Translations under genes and position numbers: made by a program | From: Andeanibacterium fulvum | GTDB taxonomy: Bacteria; Pseudomonadota; Alphaproteobacteria; Sphingomonadales; Sphingomonadaceae | Direction: 5' to 3' | Assembly: GCF_037154085.1 (NCBI RefSeq) | Contig: NZ_JBANRM010000002.1 | Coordinates: 558,001 to 622,000 of the forward strand | Length of the DNA stretch: 64,000 nt | Part shown: positions 49,742 to 58,182 of the stretch, piece by piece | Position numbering within the stretch: the stretch's first letter is position 1 | Layout: the number at the start of each line of letters is the position of its first letter | The notes under the pieces: model-generated | Database searches by the model: none | Told to the model about the DNA's origin: nothing | The model's input: only the letters and a program-made list of their open reading frames with translations

Positions 49742-50116
49742 ATGCAGCCGGACCTTTCCACCCTGCGCAAACGGGCGGACTTCCTTGCCGCGAATCACGG
49801 GCTGCGCGTGGCGCGCCCCGGCTTCGTGCTGCTCGCCCGGCCCAATGGCGGGTTGGGCATGCGGTTCGGCATCACTGTCACCAAGAAAGTCGGCAATGCC
49901 GTGGTGCGCAATCGCATGAAGCGCCGCTTTCGCGAATTGCTGCGCGCCACCCTGCCGCTTGAAGGTCTGCCCGATCATGACCATGTTCTGATCGGCCGCG
50001 AAGGCGGGATCGAACGCGATTTCGCCCGGCTGAAGGACGAACTCGGCGCCGCGCTGAAACGCGCCGCCGAAGGCAAGGGGGATGCACCGCGCCGTCCGCG
50101 CGGGAAACGGCGATGA
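49742..50116 (+). CDS. rnpA: Ribonuclease P protein component
   Basis: A 124-residue basic protein that helps the RNase P RNA process tRNA 5' ends. The central signature KKVGNAVVRNRMKRRFRELL (RNR motif) is intact, with TLRKRADFLAANHG near the N-terminus. It overlaps yidD by four bases (ATGA). Confidence 0.95.
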   Translation: MQPDLSTLRKRADFLAANHGLRVARPGFVLLARPNGGLGMRFGITVTKKVGNAVVRNRMKRRFRELLRATLPLEGLPDHDHVLIGREGGIERDFARLKDELGAALKRAAEGKGDAPRRPRGKRR

Positions 50117-50322
50117 AGCGGATTTTCATCCTGGTGGCGCGCTTCTGGCAGTTGGGCCCTTCGCGCATCCTGCCGCCATCCTGCCGCTATGCGCCGTCCT
50201 GCTCGCAATATGCGATCGAGGCGCTGGAGAAATATGGTGCGATGAAGGGTGGATGGCTTGCGCTCAAGCGTCTATTGCGCTGCCACCCTTGGGGAGGGCA
50301 CGGGTACGACCCCGTGCCGTGA
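50113..50322 (+). CDS. yidD: Membrane protein insertion efficiency factor YidD
   Basis: A 69-residue protein of the YidD family with the diagnostic CRYAPSCSQYAIEALEKYGA and RLLRCHPWGGHGYDPVP segments. It assists YidC-dependent insertion at the inner membrane. Confidence 0.96.
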   Translation: MKRIFILVARFWQLGPSRILPPSCRYAPSCSQYAIEALEKYGAMKGGWLALKRLLRCHPWGGHGYDPVP

Positions 50323-50385
50323 AATACCCGTGTCGCATCTGTGCGGCGCGGTCAGCCGATGAATTGACGGGAACTAGGATCGCCA

Positions 50386-52164
50386 GTGGACAATAAGCGC
50401 AACATCATCCTGTTCGTGGTGCTCAGCGCCGTGATGCTGTTCGGCTGGGACGCGTTCTCGCGCTGGTATTTCCCCCAGCCGGTCCAGAAGCCCGCAGTGG
50501 AACAGACGGCCGGTTCGTCCTCCGCCGAGGACGAGAAGCTGCGCCATTCGCGCACCAACCGCGAAGGCGGGCTGCACAATGCGGCCGACATCGCGCAGGA
50601 ACGCAAGGATCTGGCCACCGATCTGGCCGCGCCTGTCCGCGTGAAGATCGCCGCGCCCGAGATTGCCGGCTCGATCAACCCCGTCGGCGCGCGGATCGAC
50701 GACCTGACGCTGACCAAGCATTTGCAGGGCATCGAAAAGGGCAGCGATCCCGTACGCCTGTTCTCGCCCGCAGGCACTCCGGCGGAATATTTCAGCCAGT
50801 TCGGCTTCATGCTGGACGGCCAGCTTGCCAGTTCGGGCGATACGCCATGGCAGGTCTCCGGCGGTCCGCTGGCACCGGGCAAGCCGGTCACGCTCAACTG
50901 GGACAATGGCAAGGGCCAGCTCTTCTCCATCAAGTTCACGGTGGACGAGCATTACATGATCACTGCCGAGCAGACCGTGGCCAACACGGGTGCGGCGCCG
51001 GTAGTGGTGCAGCCCTATGCCCTGATCAAGCGCACCAGCAAGACGGCCAGCGGCGATTCGTGGAACGTCCATTCCGGCCCCATCGGTGCCTTCGACGAAG
51101 CCGTGACCTATGGCCCGGATTACGACGATCTGGCCGAAAGCGGCAGCGAGAAGCCCACTGGCCGGCCCGACTGGATGGGCTTTACCGACATTTACTGGCT
51201 CGCCGCGCTGGTCGCGCAGGATGGGCAGGACGCGCAGGCCCAGTTCCGCTCGCTGGGCGGGGAACTGTTCCAGGCCGATCTCAACTATCAGCCCGTCACC
51301 GTGCCTGCCGGCAAGGCGACGACCCGCACAACCCGTCTTTTCGCCGGGGCCAAGGAAAGCGACCTGCTGGGCGCCTATCAGGATGCCGGCATTCCCAATT
51401 TCAGCCGCGCGATCGACTGGGGCTGGTTCGAAATCCTCGAAAAGCCGATTCTCTGGCTGCTGAAGCATCTCTTCGCGCTGGTCGGCAATTTCGGCGTCGC
51501 GATCATGCTGCTGACTGTGGTGATCCGCGGGTTGATGTTCCCCATTGCGCAGAAGCAATTCGCCTCCATGGCGGCGATGCGTGCCATCCAGCCCAAGATG
51601 AAGGCGCTGCAGGAACGCTACAAGGACGACAAGCAGAAGCAGCAGCAGGAGATCATGGCGCTCTACAAGTCGGAAGGCGTCAATCCGCTCGCTGGCTGTT
51701 TGCCGCTGCTGCTGCAGATTCCGATCTTCTTCGCGCTCTACAAGGTGCTGATCCTGTCGCTCGACATGCGCCACCAGCCCTTCGCGCTGTGGATCAAGGA
51801 CCTTTCCGCGCCCGATCCGCTGCATATCCTGAACCTGTTCGGCATGCTGCCTTACGATGTACCCTCCATGCTGGCGATCGGGCCGCTGGCGGTGCTGCTG
51901 GGCATCACCATGTTCCTGCAGTTCAAGCTGAACCCGGCCCAGATGGACCCGGTGCAGCAGCAGATGTTCATGATCATGCCTTGGGTGCTGATGTTCGTGA
52001 TGGCGCCCTTCGCGGCCGGTCTGCTGCTTTACTGGTGCACCTCCAACCTGCTGACCATTGCCCAGCAGGCCTATCTCTACAGCCGCCATCCGCAGCTGAA
52101 GGCGCAGGCCGACAAGGACAAGGTCGATCAGGAGCGTGCCAAGGCGCGCGACAAGAAGGGCTGA
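50386..52164 (+). CDS. yidC: Membrane protein insertase YidC
   Basis: A 592-residue insertase. The N-terminal anchor (NIILFVVLSAVMLFGWDAFS) is followed by the large periplasmic beta domain (about 70-350), then the five-helix core with VVIRGLMFPIAQKQFASMAAM, a charged KDDKQKQQQEIMALYKSEGV loop, GCLPLLLQIPIFFALYKVL, and TSNLLTIAQQAYL. The start is GTG. Confidence 0.97.
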   Translation: MDNKRNIILFVVLSAVMLFGWDAFSRWYFPQPVQKPAVEQTAGSSSAEDEKLRHSRTNREGGLHNAADIAQERKDLATDLAAPVRVKIAAPEIAGSINPVGARIDDLTLTKHLQGIEKGSDPVRLFSPAGTPAEYFSQFGFMLDGQLASSGDTPWQVSGGPLAPGKPVTLNWDNGKGQLFSIKFTVDEHYMITAEQTVANTGAAPVVVQPYALIKRTSKTASGDSWNVHSGPIGAFDEAVTYGPDYDDLAESGSEKPTGRPDWMGFTDIYWLAALVAQDGQDAQAQFRSLGGELFQADLNYQPVTVPAGKATTRTTRLFAGAKESDLLGAYQDAGIPNFSRAIDWGWFEILEKPILWLLKHLFALVGNFGVAIMLLTVVIRGLMFPIAQKQFASMAAMRAIQPKMKALQERYKDDKQKQQQEIMALYKSEGVNPLAGCLPLLLQIPIFFALYKVLILSLDMRHQPFALWIKDLSAPDPLHILNLFGMLPYDVPSMLAIGPLAVLLGITMFLQFKLNPAQMDPVQQQMFMIMPWVLMFVMAPFAAGLLLYWCTSNLLTIAQQAYLYSRHPQLKAQADKDKVDQERAKARDKKG

Positions 52165-52180
52165 GGAGCACCTGCCCGGC

Positions 52181-52822
52181 ATGAGTGACGATATCGACGA
52201 TCTGGCCGAACGTGCGGGCAAGCTGTTCTCGGGGCGGGTGGAATTCCTCAAATCCGCCCCGGAACTGAAGTTCCTGCCCGATCCGCAAGTGCCTGAAATC
52301 GCCTTTTGCGGACGTTCCAATGTCGGCAAGAGCTCGCTGCTCAATGCGCTCACCGGACGCCGCTCGATCGCGCGAGCTTCGGTGACGCCGGGCCGCACGC
52401 AGGAGCTGAACTTCTTCGAAGTGGGCGATCCCACCCAGTTCCGGCTGGTCGACATGCCCGGCTATGGTTTCGCCAAGGCGCCGCCCAAGGTGGTGGCGAA
52501 GTGGAAGATGCTGGTGCGCGATTATCTGCGCGGGCGGCAGGTGCTCAAGCGCACGCTGGTGCTGATCGATGCCCGCCACGGCCCCAAGCCGGTGGATGTC
52601 GAGATGATGAATATGCTCGACGAATCCGCCGCCAGTTACCGTGTGGTGCTGACTAAGGCCGACAAGATCAAGGCGAGCGAGCTGGCCGCGGCCCTTGCCG
52701 CCACGCAGGCCGAAGCGCGCAAGCATCCCGCCGCTTTCCCGGTGGTGCATGTCACCTCGGCCGAAAAGAAGATGGGCATCGACGAATTGCGGGCCGCCGT
52801 GCTGTCCGATGTCGAGCTGTAA
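52181..52822 (+). CDS. engB: Ribosome biogenesis GTPase EngB/YsxC
   Basis: A 213-residue GTPase of the TrmE-Era-EngA-YihA group that acts in 50S assembly. Motifs: G1 GRSNVGKSS, G3 DMPGYG, G4 TKAD, and G5 SAEK. MSDDID at 52181 is chosen as start; an in-frame upstream ATG lies inside yidC. Confidence 0.96.
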   Translation: MSDDIDDLAERAGKLFSGRVEFLKSAPELKFLPDPQVPEIAFCGRSNVGKSSLLNALTGRRSIARASVTPGRTQELNFFEVGDPTQFRLVDMPGYGFAKAPPKVVAKWKMLVRDYLRGRQVLKRTLVLIDARHGPKPVDVEMMNMLDESAASYRVVLTKADKIKASELAAALAATQAEARKHPAAFPVVHVTSAEKKMGIDELRAAVLSDVEL

Positions 52823-52831
52823 TCGCCAGCC

Positions 52832-53518
52832 ATGATCGCGCGTGAGCTGATCGATACGGCGCAGGTGCCGGGCGGCGAGGAATTGCGCCTGTTCCGCCAT
52901 GGCCGCGATTTCATGATCGTGCTGGACCGCAACGAACTGATGAGCACGCGGATGAGCGGCTCGGAACAGGCGCTCGCCACCATGAGCTGCGAGCGGATTG
53001 CCGGGCAGCGCGCGCCGCATCTGCTGATCGGCGGCTATGGCATGGGCTTCACTCTGCGCGCCGCTTTGGCGGTACTGGGGGCCGATGCGAAGCTGACCGT
53101 GGCCGAACTGGTGCCGCAGATCATCGAATGGGCGCGCGGGCCGATGGCGGAACTGGCCGCCGGCTGCCTTGACGATCCGCGCGTGCGGCTGATCGAGGAA
53201 GATGTCGGGCTGGTGATCGCCAATGCCCGCAACACCTATGACGCGATCCTGCTCGACGTGGACAACGGGCCGGACGGGCTGGTGCGGCAGGAGAATGACC
53301 GGATCTATTCGCGTCAGGGCCTGCTGGCCGCGCGCGAGGCACTGCGTCCCGGTGGCGTGCTGGCGATCTGGTCCGCCGGGCCGGACCCGGCCTTTGCCGG
53401 GCGGCTGCGCAAGGCGGGCTTCGATGTCGAGGAAGTGGCGGTGCGGGCACGCAGCAACGGCAAGGGTGCCAAGCATGTGATCTGGTTCGCCCGCCCTGTT
53501 CGCCGTGGGCAGGCATAA
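52832..53518 (+). CDS. Spermidine synthase-like SAM-binding protein
   Basis: A 228-residue class I methyltransferase-fold protein of the polyamine synthase-like group. LLIGGYGMGFTLRAAL is the SAM-type glycine loop, VAELVPQIIEWARG the acidic loop, and YDAILLDVDNGPDGLV the GATE-like strand. It lacks the N-terminal beta-barrel domain of true spermidine synthases. The substrate is unknown. It starts 9 bp after engB. Confidence 0.85.
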   Translation: MIARELIDTAQVPGGEELRLFRHGRDFMIVLDRNELMSTRMSGSEQALATMSCERIAGQRAPHLLIGGYGMGFTLRAALAVLGADAKLTVAELVPQIIEWARGPMAELAAGCLDDPRVRLIEEDVGLVIANARNTYDAILLDVDNGPDGLVRQENDRIYSRQGLLAAREALRPGGVLAIWSAGPDPAFAGRLRKAGFDVEEVAVRARSNGKGAKHVIWFARPVRRGQA

Positions 53519-53542
53519 GGCGGGAAAGAGGATAAGGCAGGA

Positions 53543-54163
53543 ATGAAGCGCTTCGGTTCCGTCCTGACGCCCCTGTTCGCGCTCTCTGCCGGTCTGCTGC
53601 TGGCAGGCGCTTCCCCCGCCGCCGATCAGGGCGCGGCCTTCCGCGCCGCGCTGGCTGAAGCGCCACTGGCGCCGGGCGTGAAGCCCAAGGCCTATGACGT
53701 CACTATCGTCCTCTATTTCGATTACCAGTGCGCCTATTGCAAGAAACAGCACCTCTCGCTGATGGACCTGCTGCAGCGGGACAAGCGAGTGCGGGTTGTC
53801 TATCGCGACTGGCCGGTATTCGGCGCGGTGTCGCAGCGCGCCGCGCGCCTTGCCATCGCCTCGCAGTTCCAGGGCCGCCATGCCGCCTTCCACGACGCGC
53901 TGATGCGCACCAAGGGCAAGCTGGACGAAACCGCGCTGAAGGCCGCCGCTCGCACTGCCAAGGTCGACTGGGCAAGGCTTGAGGCCGATTTGGCGGCCAA
54001 TGGCGCCAAGATCGACGCGCTGATGCGCCAGTCGCGCAGCCAGGCCGCCCAGATCGGGCTGGAAGGCACGCCGGGCATGGTCGTGGGCAGCTATATCGTG
54101 CCGGGCGCGATCAATATCACCGGCCTGCTCGACGTAGTGCAGCGCGTGCGCACGGGCGCTTGA
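53543..54163 (+). CDS. DsbA-family thiol disulfide protein
   Basis: A 206-residue periplasmic thioredoxin-fold protein. Signal peptide to about residue 27, active site CAYC in YFDYQCAYCKKQ, DWPVFGAVSQRAARLAIA helical insertion, and the cis-Pro loop GTPGMVVGSY. It is of the DsbA/BdbD-like group also annotated as disulfide bond formation protein. No DsbB is adjacent. Confidence 0.88.
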   Translation: MKRFGSVLTPLFALSAGLLLAGASPAADQGAAFRAALAEAPLAPGVKPKAYDVTIVLYFDYQCAYCKKQHLSLMDLLQRDKRVRVVYRDWPVFGAVSQRAARLAIASQFQGRHAAFHDALMRTKGKLDETALKAAARTAKVDWARLEADLAANGAKIDALMRQSRSQAAQIGLEGTPGMVVGSYIVPGAINITGLLDVVQRVRTGA

Positions 54164-54208
54164 AGAAAATCAATTCCATTCGCGGGGAATGGGGCTAGAG
54201 GGGCGGGC

Positions 54209-54604
54209 ATGACCGGGTTCCGGCATCTCCTCCTGCGCCATCGCGCGCTGGCAGCGCTGCTGCTGGCCCTGGCGCTTTGCCTCAAGGCCGTGGTGCCGAT
54301 GGGCTATATGGTGGATGCCAGCGGCGCGACCTTCACCATGCGCATCTGCGATGGGCAGACGGTGAAGACCATCGAAGTCGCGATCCCCGGCAAGAAGGCC
54401 GATCCCGACACAACCCGCGCGCAGGAAGCCAGCCATTGCCCCTATACCGCCCTTGCCATGGGCGGACTGGCGGGGGCCGACATGCTGCTGGCGGCGGCGC
54501 TGGTGTTCATCCTGCTGCTGGGCTTCGCGCCGATCGCGCCGCCCGTGCTGCGCCCGGTTCCCTTCGCTACGCCGCCCCTGCGCGGCCCGCCCGCCTACGC
54601 CTGA
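54209..54604 (+). CDS. DUF2946 family membrane protein
   Basis: A 131-residue protein with an N-terminal membrane segment (LAALLLALALCLKAVVPMGY), a periplasmic CDG...CPYTA region with two Cys, and a C-terminal membrane segment (MLLAAALVFILLLGF). DUF2946 proteins are often found directly upstream of copper-type TonB receptors, as here, so a role in copper handling is inferred. Confidence 0.8.
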   Translation: MTGFRHLLLRHRALAALLLALALCLKAVVPMGYMVDASGATFTMRICDGQTVKTIEVAIPGKKADPDTTRAQEASHCPYTALAMGGLAGADMLLAAALVFILLLGFAPIAPPVLRPVPFATPPLRGPPAYA

Positions 54605-54721
54605 CCTGCGGGCCGGATTTTCGGCCCCTGTTCGTACGACACTGCCCGGCTGCTCAGGAAGCGGCGCGGGCCAATCCGTCAGGCCGATCCCCATGAGGGG
54701 GACAAACGGGACGTAATTTTC

Positions 54722-56902
54722 ATGACTCTTCGCATTTCCACCTATCGCGCCGCGCTTGTTGCCGGCTGCTGCCTTGCCACCCTTTCCCTCGCCGCCCCCG
54801 CCTTCGCGCAGGAGGCCGCAGGCGAGGAGGACGATACCGCAACTCTCGAAGCCGGCCCGCTCGAGGCTGGCGGCGAGGGCACTGTCACCATTACCGGGCC
54901 GATCACCGGCGGCGAAATGGGCCGCAGCACTATCGCGCGCCGTCAGGCTTCCACCAGCGACACGGCCGCCGTGCTGACCCGCATTCCCGGCGTCAGCGTG
55001 GCGACCGGCGGCGGCTTTTCCTCCATGCCCGCGATCCGGGGCCTGTCCGAACAGCGCCTGACGGTGCTGGTGGACGGGCAGGCAATCGACATGTCCTGCC
55101 CCAACGATATGAACTCGCCCCTGTCCTACACCGATCCGCAGAATGTGGCCTCGATCCGCGTGCTCACCGGCGTGGCTCCGGTCAGCAAGGGCGGCGACAA
55201 TATCGGCGGCGTGATCGCAGTGGATTCCGCCCCGCCGCAATTCTCGATCAGCGATTCCATGCTGCTGACCGGCGAGGCTTCGGCCTTCTACCGCTCGAAT
55301 GGCGACGGCTTCGGCGGTGCAGTCAGGCTGACGGCGGCCAGCCGCCATGTCAGCGCCACCTATACCGGCTCCTACACTCAGTCGGAGCAGTATGAGGGCG
55401 GCGGGGACACCGGGATCGTCCGCTCCAGCGAATATGCCAAGACCGACCATGCGCTGGCCCTGGCGGTGCAGAGCGGCACCAGCCTGTTCCAGCTGAAGGG
55501 CGGCTATCACTTCTCGCCCTACGAAGGCTTCGTGAACCAGTATATGGACATGACCTCGAACAAGAGCTGGTTCCTCAACGGCAGCTATCGCGGCGTGTTC
55601 GACTGGGGCAAGCTGGACCTTGCCGCCGCGTACCGCGACACCGACCATGTGATGAACTTCCTGGAAGACAAGCTGCCCGGTTCCATGCCGATGAACACCG
55701 AAGTGCACAGCTTCGATGCCTCGGCCAGGGTCGAACTGCCGCTCTCCATGCACGATACCCTGCGGCTGGGCGGCGAATATCACCACCAGTGGCTCGACGA
55801 TTACTGGCCGCCGGTCGCGGGCAGCATGATGATGGGCCCGAATGAATATGTGAACATCAATGCCGCCACGCGCGACCGGATCGGCACCTATGCCGAATGG
55901 GAACGCCACTGGAGCGATTCCGTCCGCACCACGGCCGGTATCCGGTATGACCGGGTGGAAATGGATACGGGCGATGTTCAGCCCTATGGCACCGGCATGA
56001 TGCAGATGGCGGATGTGATGGCCGCCAATGCGTTCAACGCATCAGACCGCAAGCGGGTCGACAATAATTGGTCCGGCTCCTTCCTGCTTACCTGGCAGGC
56101 TTCGGATATGGCCGCGCTGGAACTGGGCTATGCCCACAAGACGCGCTCGCCTAATATCTATGAGCGTTACAGCTGGGGCCGTGGCTCGATGGCGAGCCGG
56201 ATGATCGGCTGGTATGGCGACGGGAACGGCTATGTCGGCAATCCGGACCTGAAGCCGGAACGGGCCGACACGGTCAGCGCGGCACTGGCGCTGGGTGGCG
56301 GATCGCAGGGCTGGTCGCTGCGCGTGGCGCCCTATTACACTCATGTCAGCGATTATATCGATGCCGAGTTCGTGCAGGTGCTGAAGGACATGATGAACAT
56401 GCCTTCGCCCTTCGTGCAGCTGCAATTCGCCAATCAGGAAGCGGAATTCTACGGCGTCGACGTGTCGGGCGGCGTAGATCTGTGGCGCGGCGAGGGGCAG
56501 GACGGCACGCGCCTGAATGCCACCGCATCCTGGCTCCAGGGGGATAATCTCACCGACGGCGGCCCGCTCTATCGCCAGATGCCCTTCAATGCCCGCCTCT
56601 CGCTCGATCACCGGCAGGGCGCGCTGGAACTGGGCGCTGAGCTGGAATGGGTCGCGGAAAAGACCCGCGTCGATGCCACTCGCAACGAGGTGGAAACCGG
56701 TGCCTATGCGCTGGTCAACCTCAGCGCGGCCTATACGATTGGCGGGGTGCGCGTGAGCCTTGAGGCGCAGAACCTGTTCGACAAGGCCTATGCCCTGCCG
56801 CTCGGCGGCATGTCGCTGGGCGATTACGGGGTGACCGGCGATCTGGGCCCCGTGCCGGGCCGTGGCCGCTCGATCAATGTGGGGCTCAGCACCCGCTTCT
56901 GA
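54722..56902 (+). CDS. TonB-dependent copper receptor, OprC/NosA-like
   Basis: A 726-residue outer-membrane receptor. Signal peptide to residue 29, plug domain about 65-180, then a 22-strand barrel ending in SINVGLSTRF (C-terminal Phe). The plug holds Cys126-x3-Met130 (SCPNDMNSPLSY) and the barrel has His309-x-Met311 (DTDHVMNF), matching the CxxxM-HxM copper site known from Pseudomonas OprC. Several Met clusters (SMMMGPN, DMMNMPS) add to this. A TonB box is not clear. It is in the same direction as the DUF2946 gene, 117 bp away. Confidence 0.9.
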   Translation: MTLRISTYRAALVAGCCLATLSLAAPAFAQEAAGEEDDTATLEAGPLEAGGEGTVTITGPITGGEMGRSTIARRQASTSDTAAVLTRIPGVSVATGGGFSSMPAIRGLSEQRLTVLVDGQAIDMSCPNDMNSPLSYTDPQNVASIRVLTGVAPVSKGGDNIGGVIAVDSAPPQFSISDSMLLTGEASAFYRSNGDGFGGAVRLTAASRHVSATYTGSYTQSEQYEGGGDTGIVRSSEYAKTDHALALAVQSGTSLFQLKGGYHFSPYEGFVNQYMDMTSNKSWFLNGSYRGVFDWGKLDLAAAYRDTDHVMNFLEDKLPGSMPMNTEVHSFDASARVELPLSMHDTLRLGGEYHHQWLDDYWPPVAGSMMMGPNEYVNINAATRDRIGTYAEWERHWSDSVRTTAGIRYDRVEMDTGDVQPYGTGMMQMADVMAANAFNASDRKRVDNNWSGSFLLTWQASDMAALELGYAHKTRSPNIYERYSWGRGSMASRMIGWYGDGNGYVGNPDLKPERADTVSAALALGGGSQGWSLRVAPYYTHVSDYIDAEFVQVLKDMMNMPSPFVQLQFANQEAEFYGVDVSGGVDLWRGEGQDGTRLNATASWLQGDNLTDGGPLYRQMPFNARLSLDHRQGALELGAELEWVAEKTRVDATRNEVETGAYALVNLSAAYTIGGVRVSLEAQNLFDKAYALPLGGMSLGDYGVTGDLGPVPGRGRSINVGLSTRF

Positions 56903-56906
56903 TCCA

Positions 56907-56946
56907 TGAAGAAAGCCGGCCGCCCCCGATTGGGGGAGCGGCCGGC
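56907..56946 (-). terminator. Strong hairpin terminator between convergent genes
   Basis: A 13-bp GC stem (GCCGGCCGC.CCC with GGG.GCGGCCGGC) around ATTG; on the minus strand it is followed by TTTCTTC. It would end the 56977 gene and could also stop the receptor transcript. Confidence 0.75.
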
Positions 56947-56976
56947 GATCATGCTGCGGTCAGGTGAACCGGTGAA

Positions 56977-57177
56977 CTAGCGCTGCTCGCGCCGTTCGCC
57001 TTCTTCACCCTGCTGGCGGCGATTGCGCTCTTCGTCCTGCTGCTGCTGGCGCGAGCGGTTTGCGTCCTGCTCGCCCTGCTGGCGATTGGCCCCATCGCGC
57101 TGACCGCCGCCCTGCTGTTCAGCCTGACGGTTGCGGTCCTGATCCTGGTTCTGATTCTGGTTCGGACGATTTTCCAT
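56977..57177 (-). CDS. Small disordered Gln/Arg/Asn-rich protein
   Basis: A 66-residue protein made almost only of Gln, Arg, Asn, Glu, Asp and Gly, beginning MENRPNQNQNQDQDRNR. It is predicted to be fully disordered. A GAGAGGAG site precedes the ATG and a strong terminator follows, which argues for a real gene. Similar stress-related small disordered peptides are known in sphingomonads (inference). Confidence 0.6.
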   Translation of the reverse strand: MENRPNQNQNQDQDRNRQAEQQGGGQRDGANRQQGEQDANRSRQQQQDEERNRRQQGEEGERREQR

Positions 57178-57355
57178 GGGGAGACTCCTCTCTTCACGCC
57201 CTTGATCGGGCATGAAGGAAGAATGGATGCAGCGGCCCCGATGTTCCGCCGCTTGCGCCGGGGTGACGGGCTGGCCGGGCAGAGCGCGGGAGTCGTGCAT
57301 GGCCAGCGGCGAAGCGTCGGGGCCATTCCGGATACGGCGACGTGGCGGAGATCAA
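57178..57355. other. Intergenic stretch upstream of the 66-residue gene
   Basis: No gene seen. It is the promoter side of the leftward small gene; no consensus boxes were convincing. The repeat-packed zone to 57798 follows. Confidence 0.4.
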
Positions 57356-57484
57356 TCCTTCTCCCGCTGGTGCAGCTTGGATGAGGGTGCCCGCGAGTCT
57401 GTTAGACTCGAAACCCTCACCCAACTCCGGCTAGGCCGGTTCCGGCCAAGCCTGCGTATCCCTCTCCCCAGCGGGAGAGGGCTT
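57356..57484. repeat. Composite inverted repeat, CTCCCGCTGG / CCAGCGGGAG
   Basis: Outer arms CTCCCGCTGG (57361-57370) and CCAGCGGGAG (57469-57478) enclose inner arms GGATGAGGGT/ACCCTCACCC and a CGAGTCTGTTAGACTCG palindrome (57393-57410). It is related to the repeat at 7363-7494. Confidence 0.75.
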
Positions 57485-57487
57485 TGG

Positions 57488-57549
57488 GCTGCTTCCCACC
57501 CCAACTCGCCAATATTTGTCGTTCCAGGCACGACAACATTGCGGTCATC
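57488..57549. repeat. Left-type flanking repeat, diverged copy
   Basis: Shares TGCTTCCCACCCC and ACGACAACATTGCGGTCAT with the repeats at 57711-57748 and 58063-58128. Includes GTCGTTCC / GGCACGAC as a small stem. Confidence 0.6.
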
Positions 57550-57558
57550 CCCAACCTC

Positions 57559-57662
57559 CGTTCGTCCTGAGCTTGTCGAAGGACACGGGAAACCGTCAGC
57601 CCCATATCCCTTTGTTGGGCAAGCGCCAGTGCGTGTCCTTCGACAAGCTCAGGATGAGCGGG
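57559..57662. repeat. Dispersed inverted repeat, TGTCGAAGGA type
   Basis: CGTTCGTCCTGAGCTTGTCG at left, and the matching inverted arm ending CTCAGGATGAGCGG at right. It has inserted between two flanking repeats of the low-GC unit. Confidence 0.9.
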
Positions 57663-57710
57663 TGTGGCGAGGGGATAAGAATTTCGCCCACTCCTCGCCC
57701 CAAACCTGCC

Positions 57711-57748
57711 AATGTTGTCGTTCCGGAAACGACAACATTGCGGACATA
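57711..57748. repeat. Left-type flanking repeat upstream of the 57799 gene
   Basis: Contains a GTTGTCGTTCC/GGAAACGACAAC hairpin and CATTGCGGACAT, the same end as 20731-20794. It lies 50 bp before the low-GC gene start. Confidence 0.65.
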
Positions 57749-57798
57749 GCCCCCAGCTGGCATTCTCAGCCCCTGCGCAGAGCAACGGGAATATACCA

Positions 57799-58062
57799 AT
57801 GAGCGAAGACAAATGGAAAGGTTCTCCATACGTCATAACAGCCATGGCAATTCTTCTCACGGTTCTTCTCTTTCATGAATTTGGTAGAGAAGGTCCGTTT
57901 GGTATAAAAATATTGATGGGCGTAATTCTAATCGGATTGGTAGTTGGAGCCTTTTTCATTTCCCGATTTGTGAAAAACAACTGGAATGAAATTGGCGAAG
58001 CACGCTTTGATACAACCGGTAAGAAGTCACCACCCACAGACGATCGCCAGACTAAGGATTAA
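57799..58062 (+). CDS. Small two-pass membrane protein in a repeat-bounded unit
   Basis: An 87-residue protein with two membrane segments (about residues 9-26 and 36-58), a charged loop between them (HEFGREGPFG) and a hydrophilic C-terminus. No family recognised. AT-rich codon use contrasts with the neighbours. The ATG follows AACGGGAATA; the frame upstream runs into a repeat. The next repeat (58063) begins directly after its stop. Confidence 0.6.
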   Translation: MSEDKWKGSPYVITAMAILLTVLLFHEFGREGPFGIKILMGVILIGLVVGAFFISRFVKNNWNEIGEARFDTTGKKSPPTDDRQTKD

Positions 58063-58128
58063 GGTCCGCTTTCTACAACAATGCTGCCGAAAGCCGCCTT
58101 ACCGGACACGACAACATACCGGACGTTC
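58063..58128. repeat. Left-type flanking repeat between two low-GC genes
   Basis: A 66-bp copy matching 20731-20794: CCGCTTTC start, GAAAGCCGCC middle, CCGGACACGACAACAT and GGACGTTC end. It starts on the base after the 57799 gene's stop codon and precedes the 58183 gene by 54 bp. Confidence 0.7.
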
Positions 58129-58182
58129 TTGGGCGGAGTTATTGGCTCCGCGAAGAACTGAGGGCAGGGGGAGTACGGTGCA

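Noticed and set aside
50374..52455. A 693-codon leftward frame opposite yidC and engB
   Set aside because: Antisense shadow covering two well-supported genes.
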